Source: Chenopodium formosanum
Taxonomy: Eukaryota; Streptophyta; Magnoliopsida; Caryophyllales; Amaranthaceae
DNA length: 64,000 nucleotides
Reading direction: 5' to 3'
Assembly: GCA_024500155.1 (NCBI GenBank)
Contig: CM044879.1
Location: forward strand, 4,417,501-4,481,500
This document shows positions 11,612 to 23,375 of the stretch, piece after piece; positions within the stretch are counted from its first letter, which is position 1; every line of letters begins with the position of its first letter. The position numbers and the translations under genes are program-made. The notes under the pieces were generated by a model. The model was not told the DNA's origin. It ran no database searches and was given only the letters and a program-made list of their open reading frames with translations.

Positions 11612-11662
11612 CTGATTAACAACATTTTTCCTGAGGTGCTCCACTACCTTAGCAGAAGCCAT
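11612..11662 (-). other. candidate orphan first exon (17 codons)
   Basis: On the minus strand an ATG at 11662 opens MASAKVVEHLRKNVVNQ, followed directly by a good donor site (CAG|GTAACA). Codon composition looks protein-like. I found no matching downstream exon between here and the GA2ox8-like gene, so it may be a captured gene fragment, an alternative upstream exon, or chance. Confidence 0.25.
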
Positions 11663-11941
11663 TTGATTCTGGTTAAAAAATATACATAAATTAGTTTTAA
11701 AAATTTACCACAAAATGATAAAATAATGAAAGGGTGACATATAATAAACCATAACAAGTATATAACTAAAAAAAATCACCGTCTAATAACAATTAATCTT
11801 CAGATCTTGTAGATCTTGTTTATTACTTTCTTTTTTTTTTGACACAACTTGTTCATTACTTTATTTTATGATCTTTTCTAGATGGTTTTGGTCTTGTTTC
11901 CTACAGAGTTTTGATTAAAGTTTATAGCATCACAAAACCAA

Positions 11942-12506
11942 GAAAATTTTGACAATTACCACCTTCTGTTATGTCCATTTTAGCATTTACCACCTTCTAT
12001 TTTTTTTTTTTTTTGAAAATTATCACCTTCTATTTGCAAAAACATCAAAAGTTACCACCTTCTTGCCTCCCAACTACCACATGACGTCATTTTGGGCCCA
12101 TTCTTTCCCTTTCCACCCTATCTCCCTCACATTTCTCATTTCTAACTTGATTCTCATCCCCCCTTTCACTTTTTTTCCCCCAAACAATCAAAAACACTTC
12201 AATATTCACTCCTCCAAATCAAAATTAACGAACAATTATTGGTGGTTTGGGGGTTTGGGGGAAAAAAAAAGTGAAAGGGGAGATGAGAATCCAAATAGGA
12301 ATGAGAAATGTGAGGAAAATAGGGAGGAAAGGGAAAGAATGGGCCCAAAATAACGTCACATGGTAGTTGGGAGGCAAGAAGGTGGTAACTTTTGATGTTT
12401 TTGAAAATAGAAGGTGGTAATTTTCAAAAAAAAAAAAAAAAAAAAAAATAGAATGTGATAATTGCTAAAATGGACATAACAGAAGGTGGTAATTGTCAAA
12501 ATTTCC
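11942..12506. mobile_element. 565-bp foldback element with arms of about 260 bp, MULE-like ends
   Basis: The left arm (GAAAATTTTGACAATTACC...) is repeated in reverse complement to the right end (...GGTAATTGTCAAAATTTCC) nearly end to end, with a short centre near 12200-12240. TTACCACCTTCT recurs in the left arm and its complement in the right. Flanks CAAAACCAA (11933-11941) and CAAATCCAA (12507-12515) form a 9-bp target duplication with one mismatch, typical of Mutator-like elements. The ends resemble the TIR of the MULE at 30604 (G-rich start, AAATTTG, ATTACCACC). A transcript would fold into a long hairpin. Confidence 0.8.
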
Positions 12507-12515
12507 CAAATCCAA

Positions 12516-14958
12516 TAACAATAAGCTTATGAAGCAAAGTTGCGTTTATAGATGTGTACAATATTTCTTCACACTGTAGTTCATATTGTACTCAATTTAC
12601 TGAATTCATTGTCAAAGACTCAAACTCAAAGGTACTAAATTCAACTGAAAACAAAATGTGGCTTATTAATTACTGTGTTTACTTTGTCATAGAAGCTTCT
12701 TCCAGAGGTATACACATAATCTAGACTTTCAATAAGTATGAAAATTTTGCTAGACATCACCGACAATATTTTATATCTTATAAAAATAACTCAGAATCAT
12801 CTTAGGCTCAAAATATCAAACTTCATAACATAATCCAAAAAACCAGCGTATTTTTAGTCGTTAAGTGTAACCTAGTGGGCTTTAGCCTCAAAATTTTATT
12901 GTTTGTACTTTGTACCCTATGTTCAATTATTCAAGCCACATCCCTACCCCTCCCCCTTATAAACTATCGAGTAAGAAGTTATGTTAGTTGATACACTAGT
13001 AATTTCTCAAAAAAAAAAAAAAAAAAGAGTTGATACACTAGTTTAAAAAAATGAAAATATGAACAAAATGAAAATACAATACCTTAAAACGCATTAGAAG
13101 ATTTCTCATACAGCAATTGTACACAATTGTACCATACGACCACAAAAAAAAACACATGGGATTCGATTGAATATGCTCTCTTTTCATCAATCGTACTATA
13201 TAAATCTTTTACAGTATGCTATCTATGCATTGAATGAAATTCTGATTACTCTCCACATTTTCACGTTGTAAATCAGAATTTTACATTCAAATGAGGACAA
13301 AACCCATTGGAGGGTGGAGAGAATCTAATCTAACTAATAATGATAAGAAAAAAAAGGTCCTGCTGTAATGTCATTGTTTGCATGAAAAGAAGCCACCCAA
13401 TGAGGAAATTAAAGAATGAAAAGAGAGAGAGAGAAAATCACATTACAATCATTACACATTAATAACGATCCAAATAAATACAAATGTTACTATAATCAGA
13501 GAGATTTCTGTTTTCTGATTCAAATAAAAATAAATAAACAAAAATAATAAAGAATAAAAAATATTAAAAAAGAGTGACATTTTTTACCCCAAGACAAAAG
13601 CAAGAACTTTACTAGATTCTAATTTTTCCCATGTTTCACTAATAAGAAAGGTTTAAAATTTAAAATGGTAACAATAATCATACCTACCTACCTACCTATT
13701 CTAAATCCCGAAATTTCACTTTTCGGTTAGGAATATGCTTATTTTGTTTATATTCCGACTTTTCATTCAGAGATAAGTCAGTTTTGTTTATGAACCCCAT
13801 AGAAATGAACGCAGTCTGATGTTGTTATACTCTAAATTACTAAAATTTCACTTCATAAAAGCTTTATCATTAATTAATATTATCTTTTTACATGCCCTAG
13901 ACTTGGCTATACTTTTATTAGTACTACTTAACTCACTTACACCATATAATACAACAACATAATGGTTATTAATAAGAAATGCAAAAATAATATTACTTTA
14001 GTAAGGTGAAAGAAGAAGCTAGAATCATAATGTAAGACTTACATGAATGGAGATATATAGTATGTAGGAGGAGAATAGTTGAGCGAAACTTTGAATGGAG
14101 ATATATAGTATGATGTGAGGAAATATAAAAACTATGTAATATATTTATAGTAAAAGGATTGGTTATTATTATCATATAAAGAAGCTAAGGTTGGATATTT
14201 CTTTCTATATACTTGTATATATAAGTAGCTAGGAAAAGAGACTATATACAGTGAATTTAAAATAGGTGATGCAAAATCATAGAAACAAGGATTGAGGGTT
14301 TATGAATATAAGAAAGAACACGCGTCTTTGTACTTCATCATAGAAAATGAAAATGAGAACTTTAATTTTCTGTAGCTATATATGTATGTAAGTGATTGCA
14401 AAGTTTTTTTTTATTTTTTTGAAAATAAAAAAATGAATAATTGTACTATAAATCGGTTGCCTAAAATTGGCAATAGATATGAATCGTTGAATATAGTGAG
14501 AATATATTCATTTTATTTGGAAATTATAATTATGGAGGAGAGAGAGAGAGAAAGAGAGGGAGAGATCCAAGGAAGAGGGAACATGAGCACTATGAGAGGG
14601 AAAAGACAGCACCCTTGCAAAGTTCAAATGGTGAGAATTGAACCAAGTAATTCAATTATAAACCAATATATATTGTGAATATTCTTTTTCTTTCATTTGG
14701 GCTTGTTCTTTCGTTCTCTCCCTCACACCTTACCTACCTGCACTGCACACTTAGTACTAGTATACTAGACTACTAGCTACTAATAAGGAATAGCTTACTT
14801 GTAATATTTTGGTTAGGAATGGAAATAGATTTGAATTAAAGATAGCTTTGAATTGGGTCAGACATAGCATAAAAAAACACGAGAATGGACACAGGGCAAG
14901 CATGGTATGGCTACATGTCGGTTGTTAGCCTAAACCAGGCAACTTTGAATTGTTCAAC
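12516..14958. other. intergenic, no gene seen
   Basis: AT-rich sequence with A-tracts (13008-13026), a short CTAC repeat (13682-13698) and a small direct repeat of GGAGATATATAGTATG at about 14046 and 14096. None of the short ORFs has a recognisable domain. Confidence 0.55.
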
Positions 14959-15156
14959 TAAGGTTTTGGAGGTCATTATGACCCTAAACGCTAAAATTTG
15001 CGATTGAAATTGTCAACAAAAAAATATATTAGAAACGCCTCAATTTGCATGCAAGAAAATGTCTTGACTGCATGCATGGAAATTGAGGCATTTTAATGCC
15101 AATTTGAACTCAAATTTGTTTCTTAAGGTCAAAATAAATGATCTCCAAACACCTTA
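14959..15156. mobile_element. MITE-like inverted-repeat element, 198 bp
   Basis: The ends TAAGGTTTTGGAGGTCATT and, from the other side, TAAGGTGTTTGGAGATCATT are imperfect inverted repeats that continue inward. The innermost stem is nearly exact (GCCTCAATTT 15037-15046 with AAATTGAGGC 15080-15089). No clear target duplication. Confidence 0.5.
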
Positions 15157-16342
15157 ATCGAGTGATTTAAGTGACTAAAAATTAAAGCATGCTCGTATTT
15201 TTTTCAGTTTCATAAATTCTTATGGGACAAATTATTAGAATAATAAATTTAAATGGAATATTCTCTAAGATTCCTATTCCGATCACCATTGCACTCATTA
15301 TTTTTCGCAAGTACTTGAATAGGTATGTAGTTTTGTGTTAAGAGCAAATACCTTATGTCATACGAAGTATTATTTTGCACATACATATAATTGTTGAGAT
15401 TATTTAGAGTCAATTTTCCTTCATTCTAACAAGTATTAGTATGACTATATTTTTTCCTTATGTATATTACATAAATTACAAACATTGGTCAAAGTGATTT
15501 ACGAGTATATAAATAGTGCACAAAAGCCATAGTTAAGCATTTATTTTGAAATGAGAGGAGTATAATTTTAATTTTTAAGGGCAGTATTTATGTTGCTCAT
15601 TTGTTTCATTAAAAAAGAGGTAATTGTATACTCAACATAAATCACCAATCCGGTGCAATGTCCGGACCAGTGGGACCACATATTAGTTAAAACTTAAAAG
15701 AGAAAATGAGTTGTTAATGTCTTTCTGGCATCGATTAACGTCGAATGAATGTATGTAGATCACTAATGACTAGATAAACTATCACATGATATAATCTAGA
15801 TTGTTGTACCAAAAAAGAAAAAAGGTAGGTTCGATTGTTCAAAAATCGAAACCATCTGATTCATTGAACAATGCCTGTTTCTGGCAATTTTTATAAGTAG
15901 TAAAAGTTTTTTTTAAGACATAAAGTGTTATTATTGCACCTAAAAAAAAAAAAAAAAAAAAAAGTGTTGTTATTATTAGCAAAAAGGGTGTCTTTATTTA
16001 GTATTCCAATTAGTGGCTTTGAAATATAATGGCTACCCAAACTATTGTAGTTGGGTATTCCAATTAGTGGCTTAGTGCTTGTTTGATTTTTGATTATATA
16101 TAGAATGCGCTAGATCAAGATCATTTCTCATACGCATGCAATTTCATTTGTATATATGAACTACTAAATTTTATTTAATTTGTTTGATTTATTATATTCA
16201 CTAATTAAAGGGATTTTTTAAAAGTTGCAAAATCTTGTGTTTTTACCAACTATGCAAGTCATCAGTCATGTGTGAAGTATAAGAGATTTAATCGCTTGCT
16301 CTTTAACAATCTCTTACCTCAAATTTGGATGTAAATCATCAC
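15157..16342. other. intergenic, no gene seen
   Basis: AT-rich with a run of A near 15942-15963. A duplicated phrase GTATTCCAATTAGTGGCTTTG/GTATTCCAATTAGTGGCTTAG occurs at about 16001 and 16053. No coding signal. Confidence 0.5.
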
Positions 16343-16345
16343 TTA

Positions 16346-16481
16346 GGCCCTGTTCTCTTACGTTGAAATTCAGTTCAGTTCAGCTCTATTCAATTCAGTT
16401 CAGTTCAGCTCAACTCCTAATTTCCTTCTCTTATAAAGTATTCAGTTAAGTTCAGTTCAGTTCAATTCTGAGAACAGGCCC
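16346..16481. mobile_element. Tourist-like MITE, copy B, TTA target duplication
   Basis: Ends GGCCCTGTTCTC and GAGAACAGGCCC are inverted repeats; TTA flanks both sides (16343-16345, 16482-16484). The CAGTTCAGTT-rich interior is shorter than in copy A (136 bp). Confidence 0.7.
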
Positions 16482-16601
16482 TTAGCCATGTGCGTAAATC
16501 TTCTAAAATGCGAAAACTAGCCTTTGTAAATCTTATATTAATAAGCACCAGTATGTACAAAAATAAAGTCATTTCAAAATTAAAGCTAGTTATTTGAATA
16601 T

Positions 16602-17180
16602 TGATATAGAGTAAAACATATTTCTAGGCTTCAGCCATCAGTTTAAGCTTTTAGTTGAGTTTGTCCATTAACATAGTATCAGAGTCAAACCCCCGATATG
16701 GGACCGTAAATGGCTAAAGTTCACTGGTCCAAGAGTAGGTCCATTTGAGAGGTAGTGAAGAAGCACTCTATCCCGAAAAATCACATGAGACAAAGTTAAA
16801 AGAGACCTGGAGAAGTGTTGAAGAATAGACTTGCCAAGTATCACCACATGTTAGTGTCCAACATTGGTTGATGAAGAGAGAGTTAATCACTTTATTAGTT
16901 TAAGGGGCTAGTCCTCCTATTATCAAGTGGTTTTGGAATAGAATCTCTTTTGGTCTTGTGAAGTGGACTCTCTCTAAGTAACAAGTACGGCCCAAGCCCA
17001 TATTTAATATGGTATCGGAGCCATCGTGACACAAAGGTCATGGGTTCAAATCTTATCCACCCCCACTTTCAAGTGGAATATTTCACGCTGGGTATGAGGA
17101 GGGCCCGTGCTATAACCAAACTTCAAACCCAATAGGCTCTCGTTTAAGGGGGCGTGATAAAGAGTATAAAACATATACAA
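16602..17180 (+). mobile_element. TRIM-like remnant (short LTR, Met-tRNA primer site, internal, PPT, partial LTR)
   Basis: A short LTR-like segment TGATATAGAGTAAAACATA ... TTAACA (16602-16673) is followed by TAGTATCAGAGTCAAAC, resembling a primer-binding site for initiator Met-tRNA. At 17144-17154 a purine tract (TTAAGGGGGCG) precedes TGATAAAGAGTATAAAACATA (17155 on), which repeats the start of the first LTR before diverging. A second TGGTATCGGAGCC with GGTTCAAATC lies inside at 17011-17051. No protein-coding capacity. Confidence 0.4.
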
Positions 17181-17600
17181 CGAACAAATATTGTAGGTAT
17201 TGCTCTCACTAAGTTTATGACTTGACATTATTACTATATGTTACAGGCTAAAGTTTATTTCTTATTGTCTGATTGTGAATAAAATTCTATTTTTGAAAAA
17301 ATAAAATCACATATCCCTACCTTATAAAATGTTTTTAAAAAAACTCTTATGAATACTGCATCGACATTTATATCCCTAAAAATATTCTTTTACGTATTTA
17401 CCCCTATTGAATTCAAAAGCTTTAAAATTGTCTCTTGAATCACCAAAAATGATTAATTATTTGTGTTTATTCAAATATTTAAAGCATTTTTTTAGACTAT
17501 CCATTTTTTACACTCTCCAGTTTGTACAAAGTATATAATTATATGATGACTTGTTTAATTTATTTAATTCATCTCATCAAAAAGTATTTATCAATTACTA

Positions 17601-17850
17601 TGCAAATAGATATAATAAAATACCATGCAAATATGCATAAGCCATAAAGACCACCAACAATAATACTCATTAAAGCTCATATTGTGCGCGTAAGAATTCC
17701 TAGTAAAAATATGATTGTAAAAACTTCAACTAATAGGAGGTGCAAATAGATATAATAAAATACCATGCAAATATGCATAAGCCATAAAGACCACCAACAA
17801 TAATACTCATTAAAGCACGTATTGTGCGCGTAAGAATTCCCAGTAAAAAT
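17601..17850. repeat. direct duplication, two 110-bp copies
   Basis: 17601-17710 and 17741-17850 differ at about three positions and are separated by 30 bases. Both contain TATTGTGCGCGTAAGAATTCC. The function is unknown; the high identity implies a recent local duplication. Confidence 0.9.
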
Positions 17851-18345
17851 GAACATTTAATAATAAAAAAATAAACACATAAAAAAATGAACATTTAGTA
17901 CTTATGATGCATATGTTTCATAATCATATTATTTTTTATTTCTTCAAATTTTTATGTTCATAAAATGCATTATATTCATAATAATATTTTATATGTTCAT
18001 ATATAATTTCAAATATTCATAATGTAAATATGTGTTGTTCATGAAATGTTAATTAAATCTGCTTATGCATATATTGTCTTTCTTAAATGTTTATATTCAT
18101 ATTTTTTTACGTATATGTTAACCTTTTCACTTTAAGAAAACCAATGCTTACGTTCATATTTTGAAAATGTTATGTTCACTTTCTGAAATGCATAAGTTCA
18201 TATTTTTTATGCCTATATTTACATTCTGAAAAGCTAATGTTGACGTTTAAGGAAACCTATGCATATATTCATATTTTGCATGATTATGTTCATTGATAAA
18301 AAAATGCAGAAAATCAGATAAAATTCAATTCATTAGAATTAAGAA
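17851..18345. repeat. degenerate TGTTCATATT-type repeat field
   Basis: Phrases such as TATGTTCATA, AAGTTCATATTTT and CTGAAAAGCTAATG recur irregularly. It is low-complexity and non-coding; part of it reappears near 18500-18540. Confidence 0.5.
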
Positions 18346-18355
18346 AATCATATAT

Positions 18356-18447
18356 TACCTCCGTTAACATTTAGTTGCAACTTTGGAATATTTTATGTCT
18401 CTCAAATAATACCCCAAAATTGCAACTAAATGTTAACAGAGGTAGTA
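18356..18447. mobile_element. Stowaway-like MITE, copy 1 (92 bp)
   Basis: TACCTCCGTTAACATTTAG at the left is matched by CTAAATGTTAACAGAGGTA at the right, with TA at the ends. The TTGCAACTTT/AAATTGCAAC inner stem is shared with copies in TDP1 introns at 54149 and 55688. Confidence 0.7.
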
Positions 18448-18769
18448 TAACCTAATCAATCGAAGTTAATCACAAAGTCACCACATAAGAAATCGAAAAT
18501 CACATATTTTTATGCTTATATTCACATTCTGAAAAGCTAACTGGTAAAATTGGTGCATGGTAATATCTTTGTGCTTAACATTTAGTTTTTTTTATAGTGT
18601 ATTGAATGAGCCAAATTAGGAAGACAATCTATCTCCTTTGTACTAATAGACGACGTTGCATGAAATTTGGAGTAGAAACTTACAAAGTGGCGATTGAAGT
18701 GGAAATTTTATTATATAAATTATAATTAATAGAGTAATATTTAATCGTTAATAGAAGAGAAAAATTACA

Positions 18770-19215
18770 TAAATGTTTGGACTAAGTCCATTGTCCTGAG
18801 CCCATTGACTTGGAATTAAGAAAATACCCCTTCATTATCCAGCCCATCATTAGTTAGAAAAAAGTACGGAGTTACCCCTAATCTATCTAACTAAGTACAA
18901 TTTCTGCCACCTGAAAGTACATCTATAAATAGCTCTCCAATCATTAGCAATGGTAACTTTTTCCTAATTCTCTAACTTTCTCTCTCTACTTTCTCTCTCT
19001 AAAGTACGGTCGCTGACTTAAGTATCGGAGGGGCTTTTCCGGGTCACACCCCCGGGGCAGCTAACCTTCTTTCTCTTTTGCAGGCCTAGCTCTCGGACAG
19101 CAAGGCATAGCCGAGGGAAATTCGAACACTCATTGGACTTTGCCTTAAGACATCTTGACATTACTACCTTAACCCCGAGGAATACTCTGTTTTTCAGAAA
19201 CAATAACAGTGTAAC
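18770..19215 (+). mobile_element. probable Gypsy LTR remnant
   Basis: A TATA-like element (CATCTATAAATAGCTCTCC, about 18919-18937) is followed by CT-rich leader sequence, then CGCTGACTTAAGTATCGGAG and CACACCCCCGGGGCAG (about 19010-19060) and TTTTGCAGGC. This arrangement is typical of the 3' part of Ty3/Gypsy LTRs in plants, judged from memory. No second LTR or target duplication found. Confidence 0.4.
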
Positions 19216-19998
19216 TATGTAAGTTTGATGGGAGAGAGCAAATAAAAAAGTGTGTAAATAATGAGAAATGAAGAAAGTGTCGCGATTAATTCGGTGATCT
19301 CAAATTGAATAAATTATACATATACGGTGCTCTGACAATTACTTTTCTAGAGGCTACGTCGGTTTATACTTAGTCGACTCGACGAAGACAGGCAGTGCAC
19401 TGTTGAGTACAGAGTGCATCACGCATACATACAGATTACGGAGTACGAGTATTATTTTAATAGACGTGGCGACTGTCTCAGGGACATTTTCCTCTTTCAT
19501 ATAACCCGTATAATAATAGTAGTCGGCAGAATACATACAAAATAAATAAATAAATAGATAAATAATGATAGGGATTTTCATAATAATTGTACAGTACTCC
19601 TTATAGAGTGTACATTTGTGGATGATAACGTGTACAGTTGAAATTTTTTGTGCGTTGAAATGACTTGTGAATAATCCATCACAATCGATACAAAAGTTTG
19701 TGTTAGTTATTATTACTTGTCATTTATTCCCCACTAACCTTAACAATGTTATAATCTAGAAAAGCTTGTAATGATAGCTAAGGGCCTAAGGTTAAAGGTT
19801 TAAAGTTAGTCGGCAATATAAATAGTTATTATTATTAAAAGTGCGATTTAGTAACATGATCTGATGTAGTCTAATTTGATTTAATTGAACTTATTAATAA
19901 TAAGTTCTACTTGTACTAAAGTAGTTTAATTAAAGTTTAATTAATTTTTAGTTATAAAACGCACTGTTTGATATTTATACATTAAATTAATTGGGTCC
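19216..19998. other. intergenic, no gene seen
   Basis: AT-rich spacer up to the Copia insertion site. Short ORFs have no recognisable content. Confidence 0.5.
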
Positions 19999-20003
19999 AC
20001 TGT

Positions 20004-20174
20004 TATTGAGATATTATCGGATGCTAAAAGATTTGATAGAATATTTCCTTATATTTATCTTCTCTATTTCAGTTAATTTCCCGATCTTTGTAAACTCTAT
20101 AAATTCCTGATTATTATCAATGAGAAAGCAGGCTATTCTACTCTAATTATTTTCCAATTTACTCTAATTTATCA
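20004..20174 (+). repeat. 5' LTR of the Copia element
   Basis: Starts TATTGAGATATTATCGG and ends CTCTAATTTATCA. The termini are TA...CA, not the usual TG...CA, in both LTRs. TATA-like and leader signals are not obvious in such a short LTR. Confidence 0.92.
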
Positions 20175-20192
20175 TGGTATCAAGAGCAGGTT
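20175..20192 (+). promoter_or_regulatory. primer-binding site (initiator Met tRNA type)
   Basis: TGGTATCAAGAGCAGGTT follows the 5' LTR immediately. It matches the TGGTATCAGAGC sequence complementary to initiator Met-tRNA, with an extra A. Confidence 0.85.
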
Positions 20193-20226
20193 GATTTTTT
20201 TCCAAAATTAATAAAATTGATTAATC

Positions 20227-21472
20227 ATGTCCGGTGATGATATTCTACCGCCACCACCACCACCACCACCACCACCTACTAAGATTGAACCTAATTCCCC
20301 ATACTATCTCGGACCGCAAGATCGGCCCGGGGACTACATCACATCCACACGTCTCAAAGGCGACAATTATGATGAATGGGCGGCTGACATTCAGACGGCC
20401 TTGGAAGCACGCCGGAAGTTTGAGTTCTTGGACGGCACAATTAATGAACCCCAATCTCCCTGTACAAAGTCCGATTGGACTGCGATTAACGCCATGTTAA
20501 TTTCATGGCTTTCGAACACCATAGATCCAGAAGTGAAGGCTTCTCTTTCGAAATTCAGAGAGGTAAAGCCCTTTTGGGATCACCTCAAGAAGAGATTCGC
20601 ACAGACCAATGGACCACACATTCAGCAACTCCGATCTTCGCTCGCCAAGTGTCAGTAGACCAAATCCATGCCGGTTTCTGTATACTACGGCAAATTACAT
20701 TCAATTTCGCAAGAACTTGACCACCATGAACCATTGATTTCTTGTGCGTGTTGTGCATCTTGTACAGCAGGGAGGCTTCACGAACAGAGGAGGGAACAAT
20801 CTCGGCTTCATGACTTCTTGATGGGTTTATACTCTGATTTTTACTCTTCCCTTCGTACTAATATTTTATCGCAGGATCCATTGCCAAGCCTCGATAAGGC
20901 ATATCAGCTCGTGGTACAAGACGAGCGTGTTCGAACTGCTCGACAGGAATCCGAGCCGAAATCCACAGAGGCTGTCGGATTCACTGTTCGGGCCAATTCT
21001 GGTGGGGGGCGAGGCTCCACTGATCGGGTCTACACTTATTGCAAGAAGCCGGGGCACGACTTCTCAAATTGCTGGTTAAAAACTCCCTGCCCTCACTGCA
21101 ACAAAAAGGGCCATGACTCGAGACGATGCTACGAGGTACACGGGTACCCTGCTGGCTGGGTGCCTGGGCAGCGTGACAAGGCAGCAGCTCAAGGCAGAGG
21201 TGTGCGTGCTAATGCTACAACAGTTGAGGGCGAGTCACATTCCTTAGGTCCGACCTTTACAACGGAGCAATGGAAGGCGCTTTCGGGATTTATTGGTAAC
21301 ACAAATATTCCTGAAAATCGTCTTCATGGTAAGTTTGATGATTCTTGTTGGATTATTGATACCGGAGCTACTCATCATGTAACCGGTAATCAAACTTGGT
21401 TATTTGACACTCGTTATATTGAATGTCCCGTTGGATTGCCGAACAGTGAAAGTGTGCTTGCTACATTGGAAG
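20227..21472 (+). pseudogene. Copia gag and start of protease (stop codon inside)
   Basis: The ATG at 20227 opens a gag with a Pro run (codons 8-17, a CCA/CCG repeat), then the plant Copia gag fold (DNYDEWAADIQTAL, ISWLSNTIDPEV). A TAG at 20656-20658 interrupts it; the same frame continues to 21477. Two zinc knuckles follow: the first lacks its leading Cys (YTYCKKPGHDFSNC), the second is complete (CPHCNKKGHDSRRC). The protease active-site motif DTGA lies in CWIIDTGATHHV (about 21350). The frame is cut by the solo LTR at 21473. Confidence 0.9.
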
Positions 21473-23370
21473 TGTAGGGAATATTTCAAGCATTATGATC
21501 CCAAACTTGAACCCCACTGTGATCATACACTAAAGTATGGTGGCGTTCCAAAGGGAAAGAAAAGAGAGCAAAAGAGTCGCCAACAAGTTTTAGGAACTTG
21601 TAAACCCAAAAGACAATCCAAAAGGACCATCAACTCCATAAGGTCTTGAACCAAACAGGGTCCGGGGATGAGGGTACGAATCCAATCTACAAAAGAAAGG
21701 ACCCGCCCTATAAAATAGGCCTCTACTTTGTTCTGCTCGTATTCATGTGCGCTTTTCAAATAACATACAAACATTACATTAAACCTAACCTGTTTAATCT
21801 ATGTTGGTTGAAATTAATGCACAAACAAAACTATTATTGGCGATCACTTGAATTAAAATCATATTAGCCTAAACAAAATTATTAATTATCTTATTAAGCG
21901 TGATTTCAAGTACAAATTCCCTTTAACAATTATAAAAGGTGTAATCAAGCAATAACAATATAAAATATATCAAGCAACATAATAATAAATCAATAACAAT
22001 AATGATGATAATAGCATGATAAGGCATAATAAAGCATAATAATAATAGCAAGATCCCAGGCATGATACTAACAATATTAATAACAAATCCTAGCATGTCA
22101 CTAAGCAATAAAGATCAAAGCTTTAAACCTAACATGGTACTAACATGCTAACATGATATTAGAAAAGATTAAAGGCACCCTAAACATGATACTAGAAAGC
22201 AATAGATAACATCCTAACATGATACTAGGAATATTAAACATCCTAACATGATACTAGGAAGCATAAAACAGTAATAAACATGCTTTCTACATTGTGAAAG
22301 AAATAGAGAGTAAGCTAATCTACTTACTTTGAAGCCTCGTACCTCTTTCTAATAACAAAATACACAAGTTAGTAAACTTCAATGAAAATAATAAAGAATT
22401 AAATTAAATAATTAAATTGAAATCAAATTAAATAAAGTTTTGACTAGTTCTGGACCAAACCCTCAAAAATTATCAAACCTTGCACGTCTAGGGCGAAGGC
22501 AACTTCGAACTTGGCTAAGAGATTTTAAGTCTTGTGAATGCGGAATTGTATTTGAAAGGTTGGTTTAGAAAGAAAGAGAGAAAATAAGAATTAAGAAATT
22601 CTTGATGAGAGTTGATGATTGAGAAAATTGATGAAAGTTCATCTATGAAAACAGAGATTCGGGACCCTATTTATAAGGAAAATAGTCCAGAAAAATACAG
22701 AATTTGATAAGGAATAAAACTACACGCTGTCGCCAGGAATCGACTCTGTCGCGAGGCGACAGACTTGTCGTTTGGCGACAACCTGTATTAGCGCGTTTTC
22801 TCCACGCGGAATCCGATATTTAATCAACTTGATCTATGGAATCCGTACAGAAGATAAAATACGTATTTTTAAGATAATAATAATAATGTTTTATTCCAAA
22901 TAAAAGACTATTTTAAAATAAATAATTATTAAATCTAATAATATTAGAATTAAAAAGAACCTTCTAGAAAATTATAATTAATCCTAATGATTTTAGGAAT
23001 AATAATTAATATTGGGCCCTCCTCTAGATCATTGGGCCGTATGTACATAATTAACCGGGCCCAGTTTAGTATTTTGGCCATAACTTCCTCAATATTCATC
23101 GGAATTGGGCTTATAATATATCGTTGGAAAGGTCTCTTCGAGCCCCATCCAACTACACTATTATTGGACCTTAATTATGGACCAAACTAAACCAGTTTGG
23201 CTATTTTAAAATAAATAGAGTTATTTTCAAAAACAGAGAGAAGAGAATTTTAATAAAAGTAAACCGCAACACTTGACTTTCAACCACTTTCACCTCATTC
23301 GATTATGGTTCGACGTGAAAGACATTCATCACTGGATTTGGTTTTGGGGAGACACAAATGGGTGTCTACA
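21473..23370 (+). mobile_element. solo LTR, 1898 bp, inserted in the Copia element
   Basis: Starts TGTAG and ends CTACA (TG...CA with 5-bp inverted ends) and is flanked by a perfect 5-bp duplication GGAAG (21468-21472, 23371-23375). Removing it and one GGAAG copy restores continuity of the protease-side reading frame. There is no coding capacity and no primer-binding site, so it is an LTR alone, probably Gypsy by its length. GC-rich hairpins sit at 22746-22781. It carries MITE-free AT-rich sequence otherwise. Confidence 0.8.
22746..22781. repeat. paired GC-rich hairpins in the solo LTR
   Basis: CTGTCGC-GAG-GCGACAG (22746-22762) and TTGTCG...CGACAA (22765-22781) are adjacent inverted repeats in a strongly AT-rich LTR. 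A further CTGTCGCC lies just upstream. Confidence 0.8.
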
Positions 23371-23375
23371 GGAAG

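Noticed and set aside
13680..13700. CTAC repeat as telomere-like sequence
   Set aside because: The unit is CTAC, not CCCTAAA; a short microsatellite.
17011..17060. possible tRNA gene (TGGTATCGGAGCC ... GGTTCAAATC)
   Set aside because: It does not fold as a cloverleaf with proper acceptor stem; better explained by a primer-binding site or SINE/TRIM remnant.
20245..20454. minus ORF ending in a Trp run
   Set aside because: Antisense of the CCACCA repeat coding for the gag Pro run.
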